In this document: piece by piece, positions 23,662 through 33,167 of the stretch
Numbering within the stretch: position 1 is the stretch's first letter
How the letters are laid out: every line of letters begins with the position of its first letter
Source of the DNA: Paraliobacillus ryukyuensis
GTDB taxonomy: Bacteria > Bacillota > Bacilli > Bacillales > Amphibacillaceae
Reading direction: 5' to 3'
Length of the DNA stretch: 64,000 bases
Assembly (NCBI RefSeq): GCF_003315295.1
Contig: NZ_QNRI01000005.1
Location: 131,845 to 195,844, forward strand
Translations under genes and position numbers: made by a program
Notes under the pieces: generated by a model
Seen by the model: only the letters and a program-made list of their open reading frames with translations
Told to the model about the DNA's origin: nothing
The model's database searches: none

Positions 23662-26514
23662 TTATTCTTTGCAAAAACCATATTCAGTAGTTATTATACT
23701 GGTCACATCTTTCATTGCTGTTTCTAGAATGTATTTTTGTTCCTTTAGATGAACTTTCATATTTCCTACAGCAGGAGAAGATCGATCCCCGCGTCCAACA
23801 TAAAGTAGCACTACATTTTCATGTAACACACAAGCTATTTTTTCTTTCACAAAGTGCCATGCCCCCATATTTCTTGGTTCTTCTTGCAACCAAATCACTT
23901 CTGTTACATCAGGGTAATCAAGCAATAATTCTTGTAATAACGTTTTAGGGAAAGGATAGATTTGCTCAAGTCGGATGGTAGTTAGCCAATTAAACGATTG
24001 GCAGTCGTTTAATTCATCAAACTCAACCATTATTTTTCCACTTCCTATAATTAATCGAGTCACTGGTTGATTTGTTTGTTTCTGTTTGGCAATGATCGGT
24101 TGAAAATTATCATGGACGAGTGCATCTACATTGGATACTACTTGCTTATGACGCAGTAAACTTTTGGGTGTCATAATAATTAGTGGTCGTGCAGCATCGC
24201 TATTCACTAACGATGCTTGCCGCCGAAGTAAGTGAAAATAATTAGCACTTGTTGTGACATTGGCAATAATCCAATTGTTTTCAGCGGCTGTTAATAAAAA
24301 ACGCTCCATCCTTGCGCTTGAGTGATCTGGTCCTTGTCCCTCGTAACCATGCGGTAGAAGTACAATCATGTTTGATTTTTCTCCCCACTTCGCTCGACCA
24401 GCTGAGATAAATTGATCAAAAATCACTTGACCAACATTAGCAAAATCACCAAATTGTGCTTCCCACATTACTAATGTCTTCGGAGCTTCAACACTATATC
24501 CATATTCAAATCCTAAAACAGCAACTTCTGATAGTGGTGTGTTATGGATAGCAAACGATGCTTTTGCTTCTGAAATGCCGTGAAGCGGACAATAGGTTTC
24601 ATCTGAATTGATGTCATGCAATACTAGATGACGATGGGCAAATGTCCCTCTCTCTGTATCTTGACCTGTCAAACGAATTGGAATTCCATCACTTAACACC
24701 GTTGCAAAAGCAAGTATTTCTGCCATTGCCCAATCAACAATCTGTTGTTCATCAAAGACCTTCGCGCGTTTTTGCAGTAACCGCTCTAACTTGTTAAAAC
24801 CAACAAAACGAGCTGGCCGTTTCAATAAATCATGATTGAATCTGCGTAGTTTGTCATAAGTTACATTGGTTTGAATATTGGTTAACTCATTCTTTAAGGC
24901 TCCTGGCTCAGATTGTATCCATTCTTCAAACTGATTTTCTTTCATATTTAGATAAATTTCTTGTAATTTGGTGTGGACTTCTTGTCTCCAATTCTCACAA
25001 TCTGTACTAGTTATTACTTTTGCTGCTTCTAATTGCCCCCGGTAAATATCTACTACAGTGGGATGTTGATCAATCTCTTGATAGGCAAGTGGTTGCGTTG
25101 CTCTCGGTTCATCCATTTCATTGTGACCATATCTACGGTAACCAATTAAATCAATTAAAAAATCTTTATGAAATTTCTTTCGATATTGATATGCTAGCTT
25201 CATAGCGGATAAACAAGCCTCTGGATCATCTGCATTTACATGAATAATAGGAATCTCAAAGCCTTTAGCAAGATCACTAGCATAACGAGTAGATCGACTT
25301 TGTCGATAATTTGTTGTAAAGCCAATTTGATTATTGGCAATTAAATGAATCGTTCCACCAGTCTGATAGCCTTCAATCGCACTTAAATTTAACGTTTCTG
25401 CAACAACACCTTGTCCCATAAAAGCTGCGTCACCGTGAATCATAATGCTACACGCCCGTTGCCATTTTTGAGTTGGGTATCCACTTTCAAAACGAAAGTC
25501 TTGATGAGCTCTTGTAAATCCTTGGACAACTGGGTTAACGAATTCTAAATGTGATGGATTGTGTGCCAACGTAACTTTTGTAGGAGCAGGTTTACCCTCT
25601 CCAAATTGACGTTTCGCTCCAAAATGATATTTCACATCTCCTGTCCATCCATACGTGATCGAACTTGTACTTGATGGTACTAATGTTTTGTCTTGCGCAT
25701 GATAAAATTCAGAAAAAAGTATGTCAAATGGTTTGCCAAGTATATGGGTAAGAACACTCAATCTTCCTCTATGTGCCATTCCAATCAATACATTTTCTGT
25801 ATCATCATAAAGCGATTGTTGTACAAGATAATCGAGCATCGGTACCATGCTATCTAACCCTTCAATGGAAAAGCGTTTTTGCGCTACAAATGTTTTTGCC
25901 AAGAAATGTTCAAAACCTTCTACATCAATTAATGCCTTTAATAACTGTTGCTTTTGTTCATTGGAAAAAGTAACTTGATAGGTGTTTGATTCAATTTGTT
26001 TTTCTAACCATTTACGCTCTTTATTTTGGTTCACATGATCATATTCAAAAGCAATTGTCTTTGCATACGTTTGTGTCAATGCTTGTATGACATCCCAAGC
26101 GTTTGTCATCGAAGACGAAGGATTTCCCCAAATAATCTGCGCTGGTAATTGTTTGAGATCTTCAATTGTTAAATCATAAGTTTTTAAATCTATCAACTCA
26201 TTGTGTCGATGTTTTTTTGTCCCAACTGGATAAATCGTTGCAGACAGATGTCCGAATCGGCGAATCGCATCTGCTAATTGAATCGTAGCTTTTATCTTTT
26301 TCGTGGAGTTGGTGTGATCAGATTCATTTCTTTGTGATTTGTAATTAGCTATTCCTGGCCAATTAGGTGCACCGTAAGTATTAAATATTTCTTGAATTGA
26401 GGAAGGTACTTGTTTTGGATCTTGTAAAAAAAGTAAATATTGCTCTTCCATATAGCTTCTATTCGCCTGATGAATATTACGCCAGAATCGCTTGTTTGAT
26501 TCTTTTTGCGTCAC
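23662..26514 (-). CDS. odhA: 2-oxoglutarate dehydrogenase E1 component
   Basis: A 950-aa thiamine diphosphate enzyme that decarboxylates 2-oxoglutarate. The N-terminus (MEEQYLLFLQDPKQVPSS) is the usual E1o segment; GMAHRGRLSVL and the ThDP motif IHGDAAFMGQGVV, closing in NNQIGFTT, are intact. The second half contains SGIPIRLTGQD-like (DGIPIRLTGQDTERGTF) and YGYSVEAPKTLVMWEAQFGDFAN. Length equals that of bacillary OdhA. The start is GTG with GGAGG eight bases upstream. Confidence 0.96.
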   Translation of the reverse strand: MTQKESNKRFWRNIHQANRSYMEEQYLLFLQDPKQVPSSIQEIFNTYGAPNWPGIANYKSQRNESDHTNSTKKIKATIQLADAIRRFGHLSATIYPVGTKKHRHNELIDLKTYDLTIEDLKQLPAQIIWGNPSSSMTNAWDVIQALTQTYAKTIAFEYDHVNQNKERKWLEKQIESNTYQVTFSNEQKQQLLKALIDVEGFEHFLAKTFVAQKRFSIEGLDSMVPMLDYLVQQSLYDDTENVLIGMAHRGRLSVLTHILGKPFDILFSEFYHAQDKTLVPSSTSSITYGWTGDVKYHFGAKRQFGEGKPAPTKVTLAHNPSHLEFVNPVVQGFTRAHQDFRFESGYPTQKWQRACSIMIHGDAAFMGQGVVAETLNLSAIEGYQTGGTIHLIANNQIGFTTNYRQSRSTRYASDLAKGFEIPIIHVNADDPEACLSAMKLAYQYRKKFHKDFLIDLIGYRRYGHNEMDEPRATQPLAYQEIDQHPTVVDIYRGQLEAAKVITSTDCENWRQEVHTKLQEIYLNMKENQFEEWIQSEPGALKNELTNIQTNVTYDKLRRFNHDLLKRPARFVGFNKLERLLQKRAKVFDEQQIVDWAMAEILAFATVLSDGIPIRLTGQDTERGTFAHRHLVLHDINSDETYCPLHGISEAKASFAIHNTPLSEVAVLGFEYGYSVEAPKTLVMWEAQFGDFANVGQVIFDQFISAGRAKWGEKSNMIVLLPHGYEGQGPDHSSARMERFLLTAAENNWIIANVTTSANYFHLLRRQASLVNSDAARPLIIMTPKSLLRHKQVVSNVDALVHDNFQPIIAKQKQTNQPVTRLIIGSGKIMVEFDELNDCQSFNWLTTIRLEQIYPFPKTLLQELLLDYPDVTEVIWLQEEPRNMGAWHFVKEKIACVLHENVVLLYVGRGDRSSPAVGNMKVHLKEQKYILETAMKDVTSIITTEYGFCKE

Positions 26515-26559
26515 TTAAATACCTCCATGTTCCAACGATGTGGTAATTTCTTTTTTCTT

Positions 26560-26588
26560 ACTATAACCTATTCATAATAGCCTTACAA
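26560..26588 (-). promoter_or_regulatory. Sigma-A promoter of odhAB
   Basis: On the minus strand TTGTAA (26583-26588), 17 bases, TATAGT (26560-26565), about 45 bases before the odhA start. A CTATT/AATAG inverted repeat fills the spacer. Confidence 0.6.
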
Positions 26589-26679
26589 TGCTAATGACCG
26601 CGAATTATTTGTAAAGATTGTGTGGATTATTCGATGTGATTTAATTGACGGGGGAACGAGGTATGTGTAACGATAAAAG

Positions 26680-26704
26680 GACTCACCCAATTAATGAATG
26701 AGTC
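26680..26704 (-). terminator. Terminator of the ytrA/DUF1648 unit
   Basis: GACTCA/TGAGTC stem with outer AAG/CTT pairing and CCTTTTATC on the minus strand, immediately past the DUF1648 gene. Confidence 0.55.
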
Positions 26705-26713
26705 TTAAATTAA

Positions 26714-27817
26714 TTACATGGTAAAAGACATTAATAGGATAATGACGATTGGTAAGAAGATAATAAAATACCCTCTTGGATTTGCAAAGTTCAATGTAAA
26801 CCCAATTCCAAATCGCTTTTCAACAAAAACAGAGGGATCATTGGGGTTAAAGTAGATCAAGCCACCTTTCCAATTTTGATCCTCATCAACATCTTCTATT
26901 TGATTGGTTTCCTCTATAATTACCTTTCCTTCTAAATCTGAATCTGCACTACCAACTTTGATAGCCAGTATTAGACTCCCTCCTAATATTAAAATAAAAA
27001 AGATTAATGGTGTTATCCAAAGCATTGAATTGCTTACTAAGTTTTCATAAAGTAAATTTAATTGCATGAAGCTAAATAACATTGTCATTAGAATATTCAC
27101 AACAAGTAAAAACCAACTACTATATTTTCGTAAGTTTAATTGTCTACGTTTAGCAGAGTTAATGTTCGTAGCACTTAATTTTATTCCTGAATTTTTAGTG
27201 GCAGCATTAATTCCAAAAAACATGATTTGGATTACAAATAGCATGATTGGTAAGTTTAATACAGTCATCCAACTTTTGGTCGTAAAATCGTCTGGCTGTC
27301 CGTTTGGTCCCCAATGAGTAGGAACTTGATTAGGTAATTGATCAAAAACATGAATGGTTAAACCTACAATCGAGATCGTAAGAATGACTGGGATAAAATG
27401 AACGACGGAAGGCAGCATTTCATCTTTTAAACGAACCGATAAATCGGCTACTCGAACTTGTTTTACTCCTTCAAACCAGTGTTGCGACTTTTTTACCTTA
27501 GTCGTTTTATAATGAAAATAAAAATAAAGCGAAAGGCTAGCAAGAATGAGTACAAAAGGTAAGACGACACCCGATAGAACAAGTTTCGTTTCAGTAATTG
27601 AGCCTTGTTTTAATATAAAAAAACGAAGTAACACAATTAATGCGATGAAACATGTAGATATTGCATATCTTCGTTTAAACTGTTTCACCTTTGGATGGTT
27701 AGTCTGTTCATAAGGAATGGCAACTCCAAAAACAACTGTACGTTTTACTAAAAAGGGGGCGGCTATTTGAATCAAACTTATAAATAAAATGGTAATGAAT
27801 AATATGGTAAATTCCAT
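26714..27817 (-). CDS. DUF1648/DUF5808-type membrane protein
   Basis: A 367-aa integral membrane protein with about eight helices. The DUF1648 motif is PNQVPTHWGPNGQPDDF in the middle, and the C-terminal segment WKGGLIYFNPNDPSVFVEKRFGIGF matches the DUF5808 tail found on the same proteins. Such proteins are usually cotranscribed with a small GntR/YtrA regulator, as here. The ATG at 27817 overlaps the stop of the regulator gene and has GGAGG nine bases upstream. Function unknown; a role in envelope stress is a guess from the YtrA link. Confidence 0.78.
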   Translation of the reverse strand: MEFTILFITILFISLIQIAAPFLVKRTVVFGVAIPYEQTNHPKVKQFKRRYAISTCFIALIVLLRFFILKQGSITETKLVLSGVVLPFVLILASLSLYFYFHYKTTKVKKSQHWFEGVKQVRVADLSVRLKDEMLPSVVHFIPVILTISIVGLTIHVFDQLPNQVPTHWGPNGQPDDFTTKSWMTVLNLPIMLFVIQIMFFGINAATKNSGIKLSATNINSAKRRQLNLRKYSSWFLLVVNILMTMLFSFMQLNLLYENLVSNSMLWITPLIFFILILGGSLILAIKVGSADSDLEGKVIIEETNQIEDVDEDQNWKGGLIYFNPNDPSVFVEKRFGIGFTLNFANPRGYFIIFLPIVIILLMSFTM

Positions 27818-27818
27818 T

Positions 27819-28202
27819 TCATTCAACCTCCTTGATATTTTTCATTATTTTAGAAACCAAATCATGCAACTTTATTTCATTTATTCCATGTACAAGTGCC
27901 TCTGTAACAAGTGGTTTCAATTCGTTGCTTAAGGATTCAAGACGTTCTTCAGAAATATTTTCTTTGTTGTTTGCGATGATAACAGCCCCTTTTTTAGGAA
28001 CTATTTCAATTATCTCCTTGGAAACAAGTTCATGATAACTTTTGTTTACTGTATGCATGTTCACACCAAGATCCGCAGCCAAAGCTCGAACCGAAGGCAA
28101 TGTGTCACCTGTCGATAATTCTCCTCTAGCAATCGCTTCCATCACTTGATTACGAAGCTGTATATAGATAGGTATCGACGAAGTTGGTTCAACCGTTAAC
28201 AT
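27819..28202 (-). CDS. GntR-family regulator, YtrA subfamily
   Basis: A 127-aa repressor: a GntR winged helix (IPIYIQLRNQVMEAIARGELSTG, LPSVRALAADLGVNMHTVNKSY) and a short C-terminal helix pair instead of a full ligand domain, the hallmark of the YtrA subfamily. The ATG follows GAGGTGATT by seven bases. It heads a two-gene unit with the DUF1648 membrane protein. Inverted repeats over its promoter suggest autoregulation. The signal is unknown; B. subtilis YtrA responds to lipid II-binding antibiotics, which need not apply here. Confidence 0.85.
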   Translation of the reverse strand: MLTVEPTSSIPIYIQLRNQVMEAIARGELSTGDTLPSVRALAADLGVNMHTVNKSYHELVSKEIIEIVPKKGAVIIANNKENISEERLESLSNELKPLVTEALVHGINEIKLHDLVSKIMKNIKEVE

Positions 28203-28228
28203 TTTCAATCACCTCATTCACCACATTT

Positions 28229-28273
28229 GTTCTATAAACAGTATAACAGAACTGTTCTATATTGTATAGAACA
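28229..28273. promoter_or_regulatory. Tandem operator over the ytrA-type promoter
   Basis: A near-perfect palindrome TGTTCTATA-TTG-TATAGAACA occupies 28253-28273. A second imperfect copy starts TGTTCTATA at 28229 and ends CAGAAC at 28252. A minus-strand promoter TATACA, 17 bases, TATACT lies across both, so binding would silence the unit. Confidence 0.6.
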
Positions 28274-28301
28274 AAAGTATTAAAAACTAATTTCACACCA
28301 A

Positions 28302-28332
28302 AATCCCGTATCTATACGTACGATACGGGATT
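28302..28332 (-). terminator. Terminator of prkA
   Basis: Perfect 11-bp stem AATCCCGTATC/GATACGGGATT with a nine-base loop, then TTTGG on the minus strand. Confidence 0.75.
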
Positions 28333-28363
28333 AAAAACACATGTATAGTTAAAAAACATTTTC

Positions 28364-30259
28364 CTAGCGATTTAATAGACTACCTACATAACGCAAAAGT
28401 TCATTGGCGGAAGTTGAATTATAACCATATTCATCAATTAACGTAGCAACAACTTCATTCATTTTCTTTAATTGCTGTTCATCTGGTGTTTTTGAAGATG
28501 TTGTTATTTTAACGACATCTTTTAAATCAGCAAATAATTTCTTTTGGATTGCTTCGCGTAATCGTTCATGGGATTGATAATCAAATTTTTTCCCCTTGCG
28601 TGCATAAGCCGAAATACGGATAAGGATTTCTTCTCTAAATGCCTTTTTTGCGTTTTCCGAAATACCGATTTGTTCTTCAATCGAGCGCATCAACTTTTCA
28701 TCTGGTTGCATATCTTCGCCTGTTAATGGATCTTGGAGTTTGGTTTGATGGCAAAAAGCTTCAACATTATCCAAATAATTATCCATCAAGGTTTTGGCTG
28801 ATTCTTCATACGAATATACAAATGCTTTTTGGACTTCTTTTTTCGCTAATTCATCATATTGTTTGCGCGCAATCGAAATGAAGTTCAAGTATTTTTCTTT
28901 CTGGTCTTTTGAAATGGATGGGTGTGCGTCAAGACCATCCTTTAATGAACGCAACACATCAAGCGCGTTGATTGCTGTCATCTCTTTTTTAATAATCGTA
29001 GAAGAAATACGATTAATGACATACCTTGGATCAATACCATCCATGCCTTCGTTAGAAAATTCTCTTTTCAAAGCTGGTAAATCAGCATCGCTAAAACCTT
29101 CGACTGTTTGCCCATCATAGAGATATAATTTTTTCAATAAGCTAATATTTCCTTGTTCTGATTCTTTTAATCGCGTTAATATCGTAAAAATTGCTGCTAT
29201 ATAGAGCGTATGTGGCGCAATATGCACATCACTAATATCACTTTCATCAATCATTTTTTGATAAATTTTTTCTTCAGCACTCAATTTTAAATTATATGGA
29301 ATCGGCATGACGATCATACGCGAATGTAATGCTTCATTCTTCTTGTTTGCAATAAAAGATCGATATTCAGATTCATTCGTGTGCGCGACAATTAGTTCAT
29401 CTGCTGAAATTAACGCAAATCGCCCTGCTTTAAAATTACCTTCTTGGGCAAGTGACAACAGATGCCATAGAAATTTTTCATCACTTTTCAGCATTTCTTG
29501 AAATTCCATTAATCCTCGGTTTGCTTTATTCAGTTCGCCGTCGAATCGATAAGCGCGTGGATCTGATTCGGAACCGTACTCTGCTAATGTAGAAAAATCA
29601 ATTGATCCTGTTAAATCAGCAATATCTTGTGACTTTGGATCTGATGGACTAAACGTTCCAATTCCTGTTCGTTTGTCTTCAGAGAAAAAGATACGTTCAA
29701 TCATAACATCTTCAATTTTTCCGCCATATTCTTTTTCTAAACGCATGGTATTGAGTGGTGAAAGATGTCCTTCGATACGAATTCCATACTTATCTTCAAA
29801 TTCTTCTCGAAACTCATGCGGAATTAAATGCAATGGATCTTCGTGCATCGGGCATCCTTGAATCGCATAGACAGCACCTTCATCTGTATAGGTATACGTT
29901 TCCAGCCCTCTTTTTAATAAAGTAACGATTGTTGATTTACCGCCACTAACTGGGCCCATTAATAACAAAATACGTTTTCTTACATCTAATCGTTTTGCTG
30001 CAGGATGAAAATATTCTTCTACTAAACGCTCTAACGCTTCCTCTAAACCAAATATTTGATCTTGAAAAAAGTTATATTTTTTCAATTCTTCTGATTCCTC
30101 GATCCCATGGTATTGAATCATCTGATAGATTCGTGAATGAGCAGACTGCGCTAAGTATGGCCGCTCCTTTAGCAGTTCCAAATAATCAGCTAGGGTTCCT
30201 TCCCATTTCAATTTTTCTTGTTTTTCGCGATACGCCTTTACTTTTCCTAATATATCCAT
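28364..30259 (-). CDS. prkA: PrkA serine protein kinase / AAA+ protein
   Basis: A 631-aa protein of the PrkA/YeaG family: an N-terminal AAA+ module with Walker A GPVSGGKST and the conserved CPMHEDPLHLIP segment, then a C-terminal kinase-like domain. In B. subtilis PrkA supports sporulation; in other bacteria the YeaG homologue acts in stress and starvation responses with YeaH (YhbH) and YcgB (SpoVR). Family length is 630-640, so the gene is intact. The ATG follows AGGGAGG. A sigma-E-like promoter precedes it. Confidence 0.95.
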   Translation of the reverse strand: MDILGKVKAYREKQEKLKWEGTLADYLELLKERPYLAQSAHSRIYQMIQYHGIEESEELKKYNFFQDQIFGLEEALERLVEEYFHPAAKRLDVRKRILLLMGPVSGGKSTIVTLLKRGLETYTYTDEGAVYAIQGCPMHEDPLHLIPHEFREEFEDKYGIRIEGHLSPLNTMRLEKEYGGKIEDVMIERIFFSEDKRTGIGTFSPSDPKSQDIADLTGSIDFSTLAEYGSESDPRAYRFDGELNKANRGLMEFQEMLKSDEKFLWHLLSLAQEGNFKAGRFALISADELIVAHTNESEYRSFIANKKNEALHSRMIVMPIPYNLKLSAEEKIYQKMIDESDISDVHIAPHTLYIAAIFTILTRLKESEQGNISLLKKLYLYDGQTVEGFSDADLPALKREFSNEGMDGIDPRYVINRISSTIIKKEMTAINALDVLRSLKDGLDAHPSISKDQKEKYLNFISIARKQYDELAKKEVQKAFVYSYEESAKTLMDNYLDNVEAFCHQTKLQDPLTGEDMQPDEKLMRSIEEQIGISENAKKAFREEILIRISAYARKGKKFDYQSHERLREAIQKKLFADLKDVVKITTSSKTPDEQQLKKMNEVVATLIDEYGYNSTSANELLRYVGSLLNR

Positions 30260-30298
30260 TAAGTTGCCTCCCTAATTCTTTAGAATAAGCTACTTCTA

Positions 30299-30327
30299 TT
30301 TTTATGAGGGATGTCTCCATAAAATGA
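30299..30327 (-). promoter_or_regulatory. Candidate sigma-E promoter of prkA
   Basis: On the minus strand TCATTTT (30321-30327), 14 bases, CATAAAAA (30299-30306). The -35 matches KMATATT at six of seven positions; the -10 has the CATA start. It lies 40 bases before the start codon. Confidence 0.45.
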
Positions 30328-30411
30328 TATAACTGCGATTATGGGCTTAACTTGATGGCGTGTGTTCAAACATTTTATATTATTTTAATTGAAACTTATT
30401 ATCAATTCTCC

Positions 30412-30453
30412 TTGACATATGTAATAATATCCATATAATTTTCCTTAAGGAAA
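30412..30453 (+). promoter_or_regulatory. Promoter and MntR box of the Mn ABC operon
   Basis: Consensus -35 TTGACA (30412-30417), 16 bases, -10 TATAAT (30434-30439). The perfect palindrome TTTCCTTAAGGAAA (30440-30453) follows directly over the transcription start. It matches the MntR operator of B. subtilis mntABCD and mntH, so the operon should be repressed by Mn2+-bound MntR. Confidence 0.8.
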
Positions 30454-30517
30454 CTTTTTTAGTTATAGGTAACTAAGTTAGTTAAACGACATTAAAATTG
30501 ATAGGGGGAAATTAAGC

Positions 30518-31459
30518 GTGTTAAAGAAAGTTTTTTTCAGTTTATTAAGCATTGTATTTTTAGTTAGTTTGGTGGCATGCGGTAGCAATTCTACAAATGG
30601 TGAAGGTACTAGTGAAAGCAGTGAATCAATTAAAGTAGCTACTACCATCGCTCAAATACAAGATATTGTGAAAAACGTAGGGGGAGAAAACGTAGAAGTG
30701 AGTAGCTTAATGGGACCTGGAACTGATCCACACACCTATAATGCAGTGCAAGGAGATATTGAAAAACTAAACAACGCAGATGTTATCTTTTACAACGGTT
30801 TACATCTTGAAGGTCAAATGGGAGAAATCTTTGAAAAAATGAAAGAACAAAAACCGACGATAGCGGTAGGAGAGAATATTCCTGAAAATCAATTATTAAG
30901 TGATCCTGAAGATCCTTCCATTCACGATCCACACGTTTGGTTCAGTGTTGAAAATTGGAAGTACGCCGTTGAAGCCGTTCGAGATGAACTTATTGATTTA
31001 GATAAAGCAAACGAAGAAAGTTATACAGAAAATGCGAATGCGTACTTAAATGCGTTAACAGAATTAGAAGGTTATATCAAAGAAAAAGCAGCAGAAATTC
31101 CAGAAGAAAGTAGAGTGCTGGTGACCGCTCATGACGCCTTTAACTATTTCGGTGAAGAATATGGATTTGATGTTGTTGGGCTTCAAGGTATAAGTACAGA
31201 ATCTGATTTTAGTGTTAGTGATGTACAAAAAATTGTCGATACACTTGTGGATCGCGACATCAAAGGTGTTTTCGTTGAAAGTAGTGTCAATGAACGCTCG
31301 ATTAACGCAGTAGTAGAAGGCGCGAAAGAAGCAGGACATGAGGTTTCTATCGGTGGTGAATTGTATTCCGATGCTATGGGAGAAGCAGGAACAGAAGAAG
31401 GCACGTATGTAGGGATGTTTAAGCATAATATTGATACCATCGTTGATGCGTTAAAATAA
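30518..31459 (+). CDS. mntA: Manganese ABC transporter substrate-binding lipoprotein
   Basis: A 313-aa cluster-9 (TroA/ZnuA type) binding protein. The signal peptide ends LVACG. The metal ligands are recognisable as His in GTDPHTYN, His in DPHVWFS, His in TAHDAFNYFG, and a C-terminal Asp in GGELYSDAMG. There is no His-rich loop of ZnuA, which favours Mn2+ over Zn2+, as does the MntR box upstream. The GTG start follows AGGGGGA. It is the first gene of a four-gene operon with ATPase and two permeases. Confidence 0.9.
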   Translation: MLKKVFFSLLSIVFLVSLVACGSNSTNGEGTSESSESIKVATTIAQIQDIVKNVGGENVEVSSLMGPGTDPHTYNAVQGDIEKLNNADVIFYNGLHLEGQMGEIFEKMKEQKPTIAVGENIPENQLLSDPEDPSIHDPHVWFSVENWKYAVEAVRDELIDLDKANEESYTENANAYLNALTELEGYIKEKAAEIPEESRVLVTAHDAFNYFGEEYGFDVVGLQGISTESDFSVSDVQKIVDTLVDRDIKGVFVESSVNERSINAVVEGAKEAGHEVSIGGELYSDAMGEAGTEEGTYVGMFKHNIDTIVDALK

Positions 31460-31540
31460 CGTGAATTTTTGCGTAGAGAAGGCACAGTCTGTCCTTTCCC
31501 TACATTTATTATACTAGTATGAAAATGGAGGAAACATAAT

Positions 31541-32293
31541 ATGAACGCCATTACTGTGCAACAATTAACAGTAGTTTATGATAAACAACCCGCACTTGAA
31601 GATGTCTCATTCCATGTACCAAAAGGATCACTCACTGGTATTCTTGGACCGAATGGTGCGGGTAAATCCACCTTGATTAAAGCAATGCTTCATCTTATTC
31701 CCAGAAAATTTGGACATGTGAATGTCTTTGGCAAACCCTATACCGAACAAAAACATCTAATTGGGTATGTACCACAACGACGTGAGGTAGATTGGGATTT
31801 CCCTACAAATGCACTTGATGTTGTATTAATGGGAAGATATCGACAAATAGGTTTCTTTAAACGAGCTAAAAAAGAAGAAATTAGTTGGGCGAAACAATGT
31901 TTAGAAAAAGTTGGTATGCTTGCTTATGCCAACCGACAGATTAGTCAGCTTTCAGGGGGGCAGCAGCAACGCGTTTTCCTTGCACGTGCGTTAGCGCAAA
32001 ATGCAAGTATCTATTTTATGGATGAGCCATTTGCTGGCGTAGATGCGCAAACAGAAAAAGCGATTATTCAGTTGATGAAAGAATGGAAAAAAGAAGGGAA
32101 AACCGTGCTTGTTGTCCATCATGATTTACAAACAGTGGAAGATTATTTTGACCACGTCCTGTTGCTAAACAAGAAGCCAATTCAATATGGAGAGACGCAG
32201 CGCGTGTTTAATTTAAATAATTTGGAACAGACTTACGGTGGGAAAATTTCCTTTCTTGAAAAATCACCAGTTTTGATTCAAGGAGGTGAATAA
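31541..32293 (+). CDS. mntB: Manganese ABC transporter ATP-binding protein
   Basis: A 250-aa ATPase. Walker A is GPNGAGKST, the signature is LSGGQQQR, Walker B leads into FMDEPFAGVD, and the switch His lies in VVHHDLQTV. It powers metal uptake with the two membrane proteins encoded after it. The ATG follows GGAGG. Its stop overlaps the ribosome site of the first permease, so translation is coupled. Confidence 0.93.
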   Translation: MNAITVQQLTVVYDKQPALEDVSFHVPKGSLTGILGPNGAGKSTLIKAMLHLIPRKFGHVNVFGKPYTEQKHLIGYVPQRREVDWDFPTNALDVVLMGRYRQIGFFKRAKKEEISWAKQCLEKVGMLAYANRQISQLSGGQQQRVFLARALAQNASIYFMDEPFAGVDAQTEKAIIQLMKEWKKEGKTVLVVHHDLQTVEDYFDHVLLLNKKPIQYGETQRVFNLNNLEQTYGGKISFLEKSPVLIQGGE

Positions 32294-32294
32294 G

Positions 32295-33167
32295 GTGCTA
32301 GATTTCTATCAATCTTTTTTATCTAGCGCCAATGTCCGTTGGGTATTAATCGGTAGTTTAATACTCGGTTTTGCAAGCGGAATGATTGGAAGTTTTGTAT
32401 TACTAAAAAAACAAAGCTTGATTAGTGATGCAATGTCACACGCTGCGCTTCCGGGTGTTTGTATTGGTTTTATGATTTTCCAAGAAAAATCGTTACCTAT
32501 TCTTTTGGTTGGTGCTGCTGTTACAAGTTTAATTGCAACACATGCGATTCAAGTAATTGTTAATCATTCGAAGATTAAATCAGACGCTGCTATTGGAATT
32601 GTCATTTCAGTTTTCTTTGGATTTGGTATTGTATTATTGACATATATCCAACAAAACTTCACGAGTGACCAGGCTGGACTAGATGCATTTATTTTTGGTC
32701 AAGCCGCCTCATTGGTTCGAAGTGATGTACAATTAGTTGCTATCAGTTCACTTATTCTTGTTCTTATCACAACAATCTGCTTCAAAGCATTTAAGATTAG
32801 TATTTTTGATCCTTCCTTCGCCAAGAACATCGGTATTCATGTGCGTTTTTTCAATGGTTTATTGTTAGCGTTAGTCGTTGGGATTGTTGTAATAGGCATC
32901 CAAATGGTAGGTGTGGTTTTGATTGCAGCATTATTAATTACGCCTGCTTTAGCAGCAAGATATTGGACGGATAACCTGACTGTCATGGCCTGGTTAGCTG
33001 GTGTATTTGGTAGTATTTCTGGCTTGATCGGTGCTATTACTAGCACTTTATTTAGTAATTTACCAACAGGACCAATGATAGTATTAAGCGCGTCTGTAAT
33101 ATTCTTTATTAGTTTACTAATCGGACAGCGTAAAGGATTATTTTTAAGGGCGGTGAAAGTCAGATGA
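32295..33167 (+). CDS. mntC: Manganese ABC transporter permease
   Basis: A 290-aa ABC-3 family permease with about eight helices. Family motifs are SDAMSHAALPGV near the N-terminus and QMVGVVLIAALLITPALAARYWT. The start is GTG at 32295, eight bases after AGGAGG in the end of mntB; an in-frame GTG three codons upstream overlaps that site. Its stop overlaps the next permease start (ATGATG). Confidence 0.9.
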   Translation: MLDFYQSFLSSANVRWVLIGSLILGFASGMIGSFVLLKKQSLISDAMSHAALPGVCIGFMIFQEKSLPILLVGAAVTSLIATHAIQVIVNHSKIKSDAAIGIVISVFFGFGIVLLTYIQQNFTSDQAGLDAFIFGQAASLVRSDVQLVAISSLILVLITTICFKAFKISIFDPSFAKNIGIHVRFFNGLLLALVVGIVVIGIQMVGVVLIAALLITPALAARYWTDNLTVMAWLAGVFGSISGLIGAITSTLFSNLPTGPMIVLSASVIFFISLLIGQRKGLFLRAVKVR

